Positions 33,604 to 45,481 of a DNA stretch of 64,000 bases are shown piece by piece. Under the pieces are notes generated by a model. The model made no database searches. It worked only from the letters and a program-made list of their open reading frames with translations, and was not told where the DNA came from. The first letter of the stretch is position 1; each line of letters starts with the position of its first letter. A program made the position numbers and the translations under genes. The stretch is from Musa acuminata AAA Group. Taxonomy: Eukaryota > Streptophyta > Magnoliopsida > Zingiberales > Musaceae. The stretch spans positions 29,766,001-29,830,000 of the forward strand of contig NC_088342.1 in assembly GCF_036884655.1 (NCBI RefSeq), written 5' to 3'.

Positions 33604-36600
33604 GATGGTATCAGAGCGGGACAAGCACTCATAGAAACACTTAGCATGCAAATGTGGGGGACCTAGCGGGGCTGCGTTGAGGGCAGTCAGCACACGCGCG
33701 ATCGTTTGGGGGAAAACGGGCATGGAGATGGAGGGAAAAGGAGTCGCTCGGAGGAGCGAGCATCTGAGATTGGCATTCAGAGGAATGGCCAACCCTTCGC
33801 GCAAGAGGCACCACGAGAACAGGCAAGCCTAGAAGAATGCGGAGCACACAAAGGTTGGGATGGTTGAGTTTGAGCTATGGCTCAACATTGACAACTATAC
33901 TTAATGGTGCTCAAGGCAAATGAGGCGCTTGGTAAAGGATGAGACCATGCAAGGTGGAATGAGTTGCTCAGTGACCATAAGAGTTGTGCAAAGCTCACAG
34001 AGGTGAGGGGCATTGCTAACTCAAAGAATTTGGTACTCATACATGGGCTTGTATGCAGATGATGGAATGTTCGCGGCCATCCCAAGGCGACCGAAACTCG
34101 ACGCCATGGAGCATTGAAACTTTCTCTTCGGCATGTAAAGGATACGTCCGTAGGAGGTTGAAGTGTGCAATGAGTTCAGCATGTTGCTAGGCCTTGAGTG
34201 GTGCAGCGGGGGCTATATTGACGTGGAGTCGTAATCTAGCAAGTGCGTTTGCAGGAGGCAGAACAATGCACAGTTTTTTCAGTAGATCGGAGTAGTCTAA
34301 GGGGATGGTGGTCTCCAAAATGAAGAGAGATGTTGCTCCAATGGGACAGTTATCCAGGATGGATAAGTCTCGACTCTCCAGAGGGAGAATCATGTGGGAC
34401 AGACTTCACAAGTTGAGGAGGAGTACCTCAACAAACAACAACTCCACGAAGCTCAATGAACTGAGCAAGCGGCGAGGAGTCGTCGCATGATCTCACTCGA
34501 GAGAATGCATTGGTAGATGCATTGCGAGATCAAGTGGGGGAGTGACCCAAAGCAACACAAATGAAGGCACACTTGGAGTCGACATGAGATCGGACTTAAG
34601 GGAGGGCTGACTCGTGGAATGGTGGGCGCGAGGGCCACCATCAACTCAATGCAAAAACGAGGAGCGGAGCAACTTGGGTGTAACTTGGCAAAGTACCCAA
34701 GCCGCATGAAGGGAGCCAGCATAGAAGATGGAACATAGAGCAGAGGCACAGTGCTTTCCTTAGACAGAGGTCAAGGACATGAACTCTTGTAGAGGCAAGA
34801 GCAGGATCATGTTGTTCTATGGGTCCTTCATTTTGACGGAGCGGACTCATCTTGCATGGTGTCAAAGATGAAAGGAGCTTCTGGGCACATGCATCTTATC
34901 TCAAAAAAGCATGTGATGGAGGAACTAAGGCGACTCAATTTGCGGAGGCGAAGTTGGGTTCAGAAGGCCTTAGCACGGGGCAAGAGGATGCAGAGGCGGG
35001 TACTCTTGAAGAATATGCCACAGTGTTGCCATTCAAGTTGCCATGAAGGAAGCGGTGCGCAGTGAAGATTGTGCTAGTAGGGGTAGAGGCCCAGGATCCA
35101 GACAATGGTGCACTAATTATAGCGAAGTCGGGGGACTTCGGGAGCTACTAGGCGACGGACTGTCCTAGAGCGGTGCTTCATCTAGGTGTGACCCAAGAGT
35201 GGGTGGATGAAGGTCGATTGCCAAAGGAGCGAACAAAATCGAAGGTGGAAAAGACCCTGCAATGTATTGGCAAAGGCCACACATGGAGGGACCACAATTC
35301 GAGTTCATCCCACAAGGATCAGATTGCAATAGAGATGTCACCAGGAGGCGACATGGTGCATCGGATCGTGGTGGAACAGTTCGTGGCAATACGATACACA
35401 CGACATAGTCCCGTGAGGGACTAGATCATATAGAGGTATGATCGGGAGCTATTGGAAGCTCCACTTCGGTGAACAACACAACGATAAGAAGGGCTATGGA
35501 TTCAAGGAGTGAAGGCCATGGTACCGCAGAGGTGGGTCTTCTGTGCGTGCATCGAATTTGCATCGAATGAAAGCATTGGTCATCAGCATATGGAGGCTAT
35601 GTTCCACCAAGGGAAAAGTTTGAATGCAAGTACTAGTGAGTCCCATGGGAGGGACTTGATCATACAGAGGTATGATCGAAGCAGCTGGAGAGTTGGACTG
35701 CTCTAGAGCTTATATTCGCTTAAGGGAGCCCGACAGGTCAGAGGACTAGGTCGAGTAAGCGAACGTTGCTAACAAGGAAGCTAACGAGAACAGAATCGGT
35801 GCAAATCCTACAACGTGATGGTAGAGGCCATGCATGGGAGTTACAGTCTGTCTTTCCATTGACCAAAGGGAGCTGCTTGGAGAATATAGAGGTATTGAAG
35901 CAGGGGGTCGAAAGGGGCAAGGAAGCGATGACAAGTCCAAAGGGACATAGCTACCCAAAATCAAGCATCGGTTAGAATGGAGGTAGACTCAAAGGAGTGC
36001 CACAGAGACATATCTACTGATCATGAAGAAAAGGGATGCAGATGCGAGGTGACGGATAGTAGGGCCATGGGCATGGCAGCGCCATGGTACCGCAGAGGCG
36101 GGACTTCCGTGAAAGGCATTGATCCCTTGCTCTCATGGAGGGAGAGCGCTTGGTCGTAAAAGGGGCTGAGGAGGCAAAGCATGCAGAGGCAAACTCCAAG
36201 TACCGAGACAAGGCTGAAGGGCAGAGGCCAAGGAACTTCGTAAGACTGGTGTCAACGAGCTTCTCATCAAGATAGCCGAAAGTGAAGGACTTCGGGTCGT
36301 GCAAGAGTATATGACCAAGGAACGAAGTAGGCAGTACGCGGTGCTATACCTTTGCTACTCAGGGGAGTAGGCGGTAGGGTTGATGGAGAAGACGGTACAA
36401 TCCCAAAGACGACTAAATCTATTAGAGAATTACTCCAAGTTGGGGCGAAAACTTCTTGCATTCCAGAAGTTCGATGGCATTGAGAAGGTGAATCATAGTA
36501 GCTAACTCAACGCAAGGAGTGCAAACACTTCAAGTGCTTCAGAAGTGTGAGCAAAGAGTAGGTGAAAGCCAGTAACCAACTCGATGCATGGAGTACAACC

Positions 36601-37276
36601 TCGAGGAGGCGGGCGAAGTCAAGTAACCTTTGCCTTCTCAATCCTTAAGAGAATGAGTGAAACCGAGTACCCCAATTCTCTTATCTATCCAGCAGAGGAG
36701 CTCTGCACAAGTTCAAAGACTCTTCGAAGATAATGGAAGACAATAGTTGTCAAATCCTCACCAACGGTGATCAATACTACTGAGAGTAGATTGTCCGCTT
36801 CATTTCCCAATGAAATGCCAATCGAAAGCGGGAGTGATGCGAACCTACTTGGAAGTGACAACTAAGTGAAAGAAGAGTCAATGGGAAAATTTTGTTGAGG
36901 AAGGACCCAAAACTTCAGAAGTTTATGAGATGATGCTCGTTAAAAGCTCCAACAAGCATCCACCCAGTTCAAACAGCATGAGGCATTTGAGAGACTGGCG
37001 CAGTAAGGACGGTCTTTTCCTTCATTTGGAGGATCCGTAGGAATCAACAAGGATCAACACAACTCAGCCAACCCCACACCAGAGTCAGGATCATTGGTGA
37101 GTTGAAGCAACATGGCGGATCAAAGGTTAAACCACTCAAAAACAGTAGTGGAGAGCAGTTGGGAGCCAAGAGGCGCATTGTAGCTGGGGCAGAAGATTGA
37201 AGACTCAGCAAAGGCGAGGAGTTACAGTGTCAGCAAAGGCTTCAACGAGGACGTCGAAGGAATAAGTGGGGGAGAA
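33604..37276 (+). other. B internal region, no recognisable protein
   Basis: 3.67 kb rich in GAGG/AAGC words. Internal similarities are visible, such as the phrase around TATGATCG at 35436 and 35665 with CCCRTGRGGGACT before it (about 35411 and 35641). Open frames are all under 100 residues. If it once encoded a gag-like protein it is now unreadable. Confidence 0.6.
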
Positions 37277-37721
37277 TGTCACGGACAAACTTCTAAACAA
37301 GATGTTTGATATAATGCTTATGTATGTCTGTGTCTTTTGGTATATTCATGCTTTGTACAGCATGTAGAGGGACGACCGAAGGCTTAATAGTCTCATTTTA
37401 GTTAGGTTGGTGGCCGCTTTAGGCTTGTAAATAAAGGTTGTATCATATAAACACGTGTGAGAGATTTTTGGTCTATAGTGGATCATTTCACCCTTTGTTA
37501 TGCAACTGTTCAGAGCTTGTAAAGTCTGTTTGTAATTTGCATTGTCTATGAAGTGTTTTCGGAGATGTTTGCTTGTGGATCCCAAGTAAGGCATTCTCTC
37601 TAACCCGTTCTCTCTTTTGTTGGTCCTAAGGGATAATGGGAGGCTTCGGAGAGGCTGACCTTTGCGGACGGACACGCAAGGGTGCCGCACGAGTTAGGCA
37701 AAACCAGCTAAGTCCATGACA
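37277..37721 (+). repeat. B 3' LTR
   Basis: 445 bp, about 91% identical to 33159-33603 by eye. Confidence 0.92.
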
Positions 37722-38318
37722 ATATGGTAAGTATTACGATGAGTAGAGGTTCGGATGTGAGATATCCGTCGGAGCCCCTATCTTATTGGATATCCAATAA
37801 GCTCCTGAATTATTGGATCCTATGGATGATATCCAATAAAAGCCCATGAGAGATTATTGGATATAGATCCACTAATCTAAGAGGCTTAGGTAGTTGGATG
37901 AAGATCCAATACCCAATAGGGGAGGATCTATTAGGGTTAAGATTGACAGGGGACCTCTATAAATAGGAGGGATTCAGTGGTTCATAGGCTAGAGCTTTTG
38001 CTTGCCTCTCCTATTCTCCTCCCCCTCTCCACCTCAGAGCAGGCTTAGAGTTTTGAGGAGCGTCATCGCAACCCTGTTGTGTGGATCACCGCTAGAGAGG
38101 AGGACGCTTGACCTCCTTCACCCTCTCCTAGAGATCTGTAAGGATTTAGGGATATACGATCTCCCTAGGTAACACAATCTACTCTATACACAGTTTTGAG
38201 TTTCACGAATTTTTGTGAACCAGTCTTCATACGATGACGAACATCTCTTTGGGAATAAGGAATTTTGTTTTTTATTCTTCTATTGTGCATGTAATGTCGC
38301 CCCCAAGATTTCCTAACA

Positions 38319-40119
38319 ATGGTATCAAAGCCAAGTTGTTCGTGCGAAAGATTGGTTTTGAACAGCGTGTGTTGTGTTTTGGAAAAACTTTTGACGTCAA
38401 AATCATTGACGCAAAAACAAGGAAGGGCAGCAATAGTTGCTACCCTTGATATGCATGCCTACAGCCACTTGCAGCAGTAGCTACAGCCAAGCAACACAGC
38501 GCCGGTGCATGCCCAAGCGTTGTGCCTACAGCAACCAGCCGGTGGCATGCTTGTTGCAGGCTTGCAGCCTGCGGGCAAAGGCGTTGTGGGGCAACGACGC
38601 CTATGGCCGCTTCTCCCGCGGGGTGAGGCACCGTAGGGCAGCAGCGCTTGCGGCTACTACTCGCGCGGGCAAAACCCCCGTAGGGACGGTTGCCCAACGG
38701 GGCAGCACCGCCTGCGAGCATTGCCCCGCGAGTAGAATCGCCCACGGGGGTGCTCACCTACAGGGGCAGCGCCCCCGCCCTCCGCCGCCCAACCACCGTC
38801 GGTAGGGTGGCGGTGGCAACGACGACAACAGGAGGGGAAAGGGAGAAGCATATTAGGGTTTTAGGTAAAAAGATAGTTTTGCCCCTGTGAATTTACAAAA
38901 TTCTAATTCTGTCCTTTTATCCAAATTTCAAAAATACCCCTCAGAATTCAAAAAATTCTTATATTTCCCTGAATTCAAAAATATTAATTAATTAAAAAGT
39001 TTAATTGATTCTTATTTTTTATTATTATCTAGTAGTCCTACATGATGATGATTATTTATACATGTGATGTATGATAGGTGGACGGATGATCATGGACCTT
39101 GTGATGTATGTACTTATGATTATTATTATAGGGGCCTACGAGCCTCCATTATATTCCTCATTTATTGTCGGGCCTGCGTGCCTATGATTAAGTTGTAATC
39201 ACATGAGGAGGCGTAGTGCGAGCATGGAAATGATAGCGGAACCCATGAGACGAATGATCATGCATGGAAATGCGTCGAGATGTCGATGGAACCGACGAGG
39301 ATGAGATGGATGATTACAAGGCATAGAGATACACCATTGCATACATAGATCTTGATGTGAGTGATTAGGCCTACTGGCTCGGGCCTAATCACATTAGGCT
39401 GTTGTCCATGATCATCTGATGTGATTGCTTATACACATACTAGATACGTATATATATTTGCATGCGATGTAGATATATATTAAATATATATATGTGTGAC
39501 ATGTCATATTAGGAGACTAAATCATAGAAACTCCTCTCTCGATAATATTAAGTCGGTAAACGTGAGGCAATTAGATTGACCCACATGGCCTTCCATTGTT
39601 ATAGGTAGGGACCGATTCCCGGTGTATGTTGAGTTGGTCAAGTCCCTCGAGGCTTACCTATATCACGATTCGCTATCTTGCCTATGACATAGAGATGTCA
39701 CCGGTGACCTTAGGATATGGTATGCTTAGTCGAGTCCCTCGAGGGTATATCATCGAATCAGACTCATCTTGTAATGATGGTATTAACTTAACTGAGCATC
39801 ATGGTTAGTCAAGTCCCTTGAGACCATGGTGATTCGGAGGCCGAATAGGATATGAATCACAACGAGTTATGATTGGCAAGAGTTACCTACCTTTTGGGCT
39901 TAGTGTGATTGGTTGAGTCCCTCGAGGTTACACTAAGGCACTGATTGGATCCTGATCCCCACTAGAAGTCTGTTGGAGACTTCCATTTCACGTGCTAAGG
40001 GTGTTGCGTGACTCGCTAGTAAAATAGTGGGAGCATATTAAGATAAAAGTTCATATCTTGATTATTTATTTCTTATAAAATCTGCATGTTATTCATTTTT
40101 GCTGCATCTTTATTTCCAG
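38319..40119 (+). other. A2 leader with decayed GC island
   Basis: Same order as the A1 leader: a GC-rich block (about 38420-38840), AT-rich part, then the hairpin array. The GC block is diverged and shorter than in A1. Confidence 0.8.
39624..39937 (+). repeat. Hairpin array in the A2 leader
   Basis: All four hairpins seen in A1 are recognisable at about 39624-39660, 39717-39753, 39798-39833 and 39899-39937. The third reads TCAAG-TCC-CTTGA instead of TCGAG-TCC-CTCGA, so both sides of the stem changed and pairing is kept. The fourth keeps pairing with a wobble (TTGAG); the first has one mismatch (TCAAG with CTCGA). Confidence 0.75.
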
Positions 40120-42567
40120 AAAATATCACTTTCAAATCCCTTATGTGGCATACTTGATGTCAACCACCTCACTGGTCCAAATTATACGGATTGACTCCGC
40201 AACTTGAGAATTGTTCTTATGGCGGAGAAAATAGTGTACGTCCTTGATACAATGATGCCTACACCCAAGGAAGGGACAAGCAAGGATAAGATCGCTTGCT
40301 ACATGAAGTACATTGATGACTCCATCTTGCTCAGTGTTACATGTTAGGCTCTATGACTCCTAAGTTACAAAGACAACAAGAAAAGATGGATGCCAGATTT
40401 ATTCTCCTACATGTCCACAAACTGTTTGAGGAACAGGGAAGGACTCAACGATATGGGATATCCAAGAGCCTCTTCAGCGCTAGGATGACTAAGGGGACAC
40501 CAGTTCAGAACCATGTCTTAAAGATGATTGAGTGGATAGAAAAACTCACAGGTCTAGGAATGGTCCTAGAGGATAACTTGTGTGTGGACATTATGCTTTA
40601 GTCTCTACTAGATTCCTTTTCATAGTTCATAATGAATTTTAATATGAATAAGCTTGAGGTGACTCTCCCAAAGCTCCTCAATATGTTGAGGGAGGCAGAG
40701 AGCACTATCAAAAAGGAGAAGCCAGTTCTCTACACTAGTGAGACCAGAAAAAAAAGGAAAGCAGAAAAGTCCCTTAAGAAGGGCAAGGGCAAGGTCAGAC
40801 CAGGTAGAGCAAAGGTTGCTAAGAAAGACCCAACAAAGGACACAGGCTAGTGCTACCATTATGGCAAAGATGGGCACTAAAAGAGGAACTGCAAAGAGTA
40901 CCTTGTAGAGAGGGTAAAACAGAAGCTTGGAGAAGCTTCAGGTACATTCATAATAAGTCTCCATTTGTCAAACTCTTATGATAACACATAGGTATTTGAT
41001 ATCGGTAGTGCTTATCATATATACAATTCATTACAGGTTCTGGCAAGGCTTAGGAGACTGAAGAGAGGCGAGATGGACTTCAAGATGGGCAATGGAGCAA
41101 AAGTTGCTATAGTAGCTATTGGTGAGGTCGTCCTACATATGCCTGGTAGAGCTATTATTGCATTAGATGCATGTTATTTTGTTCCTTCTATTATCAAAAA
41201 TATTATCTCCATTTTATGTTTGACAGTTAGTGGATATAAATTAGTTTTTGAGAACAATAGTTGTTCGATATTATTAGATGATGAGATCATCACGAAAGAA
41301 ACATTGCATAATAGTTTGTTTATGCTAGACACTACTCCACATATTATGAATGTAAGTGTGTCTAAGAGAAAATGAGATGAGGTGAATAGTGCATACCCGT
41401 GACATTGTAGGCTAGGTCACATCTATGAGGGAAGGATTCAAAAGTTGCTAAAGGATGGATATCTAGATCTATTCAACTATGAGTCATATGCAACTTGTAA
41501 GTCTTGCCTTCGTGGAAAACTGACCAACTCTCCATTTAGTAGAACTAGAGATAGAGTCACTGAGCTACTAGAACTCATACATAGTGATGTATGTAGACCC
41601 ATGTCAACTCATGCTATTGGTGGTTACTCCTACTTCATTACCTTTACTGATGATTTCTCAAGGTATGGATATGTGTACTTAATGAAGTACAAATCCGAGG
41701 CCTTTGAGAAATTCAGAGGTATAAGAATGAAGTGGAGAACTAGATTGGAAAGAGTATCAAGACTCTTCGATCAGATCGAGGAGGTGAGTACTTAAGTACA
41801 GAGTTTACTCAGTTCCTCAAGGACCATGAGATATTATCCTAATGGACACCTCCTTATGCACCTCAGCTCAATGGTGTGTCTAAAAGGAGAAATTGTATGC
41901 TGTTAGACATGATACGGTCCATGATGAGTTTCGTTGACCTACCAATCTCATTCTGGGGATATGCCCTAAAGACTGCAACTTACCTTCTGAACAGAGTTCC
42001 AACTAAGCCGGTAGTGTCTACACATATGAGATATGGAAAGGGAAGAAGCCCGATCTTAAAGTTATTAAGATTTGGGGCTGCCCTACCCACGTTAAAAGAC
42101 ACAACCCCATTAAGTTGGAATCGAGAACAAAGCGATGCAAGTTCGTGGGATTCCCCAAGGAAACTTATGGGTATTATTTCTATCATCTCGATGACCAAAA
42201 GGTCTTTATAGCCAAGAGAGCAGAGTTCCTTGAGAAGGAACACATTCTTGATGGAGACAATGGGAGTATGATAGAGTTGAGTGAGGTTGGAGAACCTAGC
42301 TCAAGCACCACTCCACAGCCCGAGTCTGTTCAGGTACCTAACACACAAGTTCTAATTTTACGTAGGTCCAACAGAGTATCTCATCCTCCTAAGAGATATG
42401 TGGGACATATTAGAGGAGAGGATGTTGAGGATATTGATCCTCAGACCTACAAGGAAGCTATTATGAGTATAGACTCCGGGAAGTGGTAAAAAGCCAAGAA
42501 TTCTAAGATGGATTCTATGTACTCCAACAAGGTTTGGAATCTAGTAGATGTGCCCGAAGGTATTGTA
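40120..42567 (+). pseudogene. A2 gag-pol, first part (gag to start of RT)
   Basis: Collinear with A1 5853-8300. The start codon has become ATA; several stops and small deletions break the frame. Recognisable: gag, zinc knuckle with CYHYGKDGH (tyrosine at the second cysteine, as in A1; codon 40860-40862), protease remnant (DIGSAYH), integrase ([14 protein letters not shown]), and the linker to RT. It is cut at 42567 by element C. Confidence 0.9.
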
Positions 42568-44039
42568 TGTTAAGATCAAGAGCACTAAGAGGGGGGGGGG
42601 TGAATTAGTGCAGCGAAAAACTTTCGATGATTTAAAACGACGTTTGTACGATAAAAACGATTTCGGTAAGAAAGCCGATTCAGAAATCACTTTAACTTAG
42701 GATCAAGCAAGATGCAGTTAAAGTAAAGATATAGAGGCAGTTTGCAGTTAAGATAGATAACATAATGTAATTGCAAACCGAAATACAATGTTCGTACGAT
42801 AAAAGCGATTTCGGTATGAAAGCTGATTCGGAAGTTGCTTTAACTTAGATTAGACGAAGTGCAGTTAAAGTAAGGCTATGGAGGCAGTTTGCAGTTAAGA
42901 TAGAGAACAAAAAGTAAATGCAAATCGAGATTTAGAGTGGTTTGGTCAATCTTGACCTATATCCACTTTTGACTTCCTCCTCCGATGAGGTCACCGACGT
43001 CCACTAGAGGCCTTCCTTCAATAGGCGAAGGCCAACCACCCTTTTACAGTTTCACTCCTTTTGACAGGCTTAGGAGACAACCCTTACACAATTTTCTCTC
43101 CTCTCTTGAAAGATCAAAACTTGGAAGAAAAGAGGGAGGAGAACTTCTAGCCTTTACAACACTTTTGAGCTCTAAAAATCATAGAGTAAGATTGGATTTT
43201 CGGTGCCCTTTCATGCAGGAAAGGGTGGGGTATATATAAGCCCCAAACTAGTTTGAATTTGGAGCTCAAAAATATTTTTTCCCAGATTTCCAGGGTCCTG
43301 GCGGTACTACCTCCTGACTAGGGCGGTACAACCGCTTGATAGAGCTCGGAGACCGAGCTCTGGCGGTGCCACCACCTGACTGGGGTGGTTCCACCGCCCA
43401 GTCTCACTTGGAGACTGAGCTTAGGCGGTGCCATCACCTAACCTAGGCGGTTGCACCGCCCAGATTTCCTGGGAGACTAAGCTCCTAGGCGGTGCCACCG
43501 CCGACCCAAGCGGTGCCACCGTCGGCCAGAAAATCTGGGTCCGAATGGGCTGATCCATTCTACCCAATTTGGGTCTGTCAAGGGCCCAATTGTCCCTAGA
43601 TTAAGTTAATGGGATCACCTCCCATTCCTAGCTTAATCCACATGCTAACTACGATATTTCTTTAAGACATTTATTACAACTTGCTCTAGTGCATCAATCG
43701 CTTCTTCCTGTGAGCTTCCGACGAACATCCGACGAACCCTTGACGATGCTCTAGCAGACTTCCGGCCAACTCCTGGACTTGCGACGATCTACTTGGTGAG
43801 TTTCGATGAGCTTCTTTGGCAAGCTCTTGGACTTCTCGGATTTGTTTCTACAGAACCTCCGACGACCGTCCGGACTTCCTTCGAACTCTCGAACCCCCAA
43901 CGTGATCATGGTCTTGACTCCGACACAACTCCTGCTGCATGTCTTACTTCCATCATTGTTAATCCTTCACACTAATCTTAACATATGGATTAGATAACAA
44001 ATGACAATTGACTTCATCATCAAAATCCGAGATTCAACA
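42568..44039 (-). repeat. C 3' LTR
   Basis: On the plus strand starts TGTTAAGATC and ends GATTCAACA. Includes a G run of ten (42591-42600), and at about 43290-43530 the GGCGGTGCCACCGCC-type tandem hairpin units. It has one more such unit than the other LTR, which accounts for most of the 56-bp length difference. Confidence 0.92.
43290..43530. repeat. Tandem hairpin units in the C LTR
   Basis: Two palindromic words alternate: GGCGGTGCCACCGCC variants and GAGCTCGGAGACCGAGCTC variants (exact at 43342-43360), repeating about every 60 bp. The same block is in every LTR of this family in the window: 50820-50995, 57300-57600, 59500-59650 and part of it near 29830-29920. Confidence 0.85.
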
Positions 44040-44053
44040 ATCTCCCCCTTTTT
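44040..44053 (-). other. Polypurine tract, C
   Basis: Plus strand ATCTCCCCCTTTTT, i.e. AAAAAGGGGGAGAT in element sense, directly before the 3' LTR. The same tract is at 58134 (E) and 60554 (F). Confidence 0.9.
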
Positions 44054-45481
44054 GATGATGATAATCAATTGATAATGGAGTTAACCTTAACTCCCCCTAT
44101 CTATATGCCATACTTGAGATAAGTCATTCTTGAATTCAAAGCCTTTGAATTCAAGAGATATATTGATAAGTTAAGATCATTTATCCTTATCAATACTCCC
44201 ATCATGATTCCTATCATGATGTATTTATCTGAAAATGATGTCAAGGCTTGACATCCATTTTCAGGTTTTACATTTCAAATGTGAAAGATAGCGATCGTAG
44301 CAATTCATCATATGGTAAGATATCAATATGTAAAACTGTGATGTAAGTTCTTGATATCTTAACATAATACAAACGTTTCATAGCGTTTCATCACATGACA
44401 AGATATCAATTTGTAGAATTGTGATGTATGCTCTAGATATTTTAACATAGTGCAAATATGGCAATAACATATTAATTCTATCACCAATTTATCATATATT
44501 TCGATGCAAGCTTTTGATACCTTAACATAATTCAAATTCAAATATGGCACTCATAGCATCAATTTATATAGGATTAAATTCAAATATGGCACTAATAGCA
44601 TGAATTCATATATTTCTCATTCAAATATGGCACTCATAGTATCAATTCATATATTTCTCCCCCTTTGTCATCAACAAAACAAAAAAGAGAATGATATTAG
44701 CAAATTTTAACTAGGTTTATGTCATTTTTCAATAATGAGTGATAGGATACCAATTATACAAACATCTCAAGGAAAATATGACATGGAGATGACTTTCATT
44801 ACTTCTTCCTTTTTATTTGTTATTATCTTTTTGCATGAAGGAGGAAAGCTATTTGTGAGCTTACTCGAATGAAGTTAAAATTGATAAGATATTAAAGCAT
44901 GCTTTATTTTAAAAGAATCAAGATATGTGTGTGAATCAAATCCTTGCACGTAAAACTATTTCTCAAAAGATATAAGAAGGAATCGTCAAATCTATTTCTC
45001 AAAAGATATAAGAAGGAATCGTCAAATCCATTTCTCAAAAGATATAAGAAGGAATCGTCAAACCATTTCTCAAAAGATATTTTTTACATGATAAGTCTAT
45101 GAAAGATGCATTTGCTAGTTGATTCCATATTACAAAAATCAATGATGTGAATCCAAAACTCGATATGACATATGTTTATTAAGTCCGGAAGAGAATAATG
45201 TATTGAGAAAATCCGATTGTTAGGATCAAGAAGATCTGAAAATGAAATTTAACACTTTCATGCATTCGGACAAAAAAGATAAAACATGCTTATTATCACG
45301 GAAATTTTTGTATCCAAAACACATAATTTTCAACATGTAATTCAGGCATGTAATTGTGTAAAATCATCATAGCAATTAAGTGATTTGATTATTAAATAAA
45401 AAAAAAGTTCAAAAAATAATCTTAATAAGTTTATGCATTCGGACATATTAACATTCCTAATTCTCTTCTAATAAAATCAAA
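44054..45481 (-). other. C internal 3' untranslated region
   Basis: AT-rich, no coding sequence recognised. It contains a tandem triplication around 44950-45080 of a ~49-bp unit with TTTCTCAAAAGATATAAGAA, and repeated words such as AAATATGGCACTCATAG. Confidence 0.7.

Larger units (their letters stand above)
33159..37721 (+). mobile_element. Non-autonomous LTR retrotransposon B
   Basis: Two 445-bp LTRs (33159-33603 and 37277-37721), ends TGTCAC...TGACA, 4-bp direct duplication atat (33155-33158 and 37722-37725). A primer site TGGTATCAGAGC is at 33606-33617 and a polypurine tract AGTGGGGGAGAA just before 37277. The LTRs differ at roughly 40 sites (about 9%), mostly transitions, so it is old. 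The 3.7-kb internal region has no protease, reverse transcriptase or integrase motif in any frame and only short frames, so it must have moved with enzymes from another element. Confidence 0.9.
32166..38318 (+). repeat. A2 5' LTR (split by B)
   Basis: 32166-33158 and 37726-38318 together give about 1586 bp, longer than the A1 LTR because it keeps ATTGGAT-rich sequence near 37790-37890 that A1 lacks. Ends CCTAACA followed by AATGGTATCAAAGCC, a primer site with one change. Confidence 0.88.

Noticed and set aside
33604..37276. Host gene inside B
   Set aside because: No frame over 100 residues, no splice-compatible domain, and flanked by a primer site and polypurine tract.
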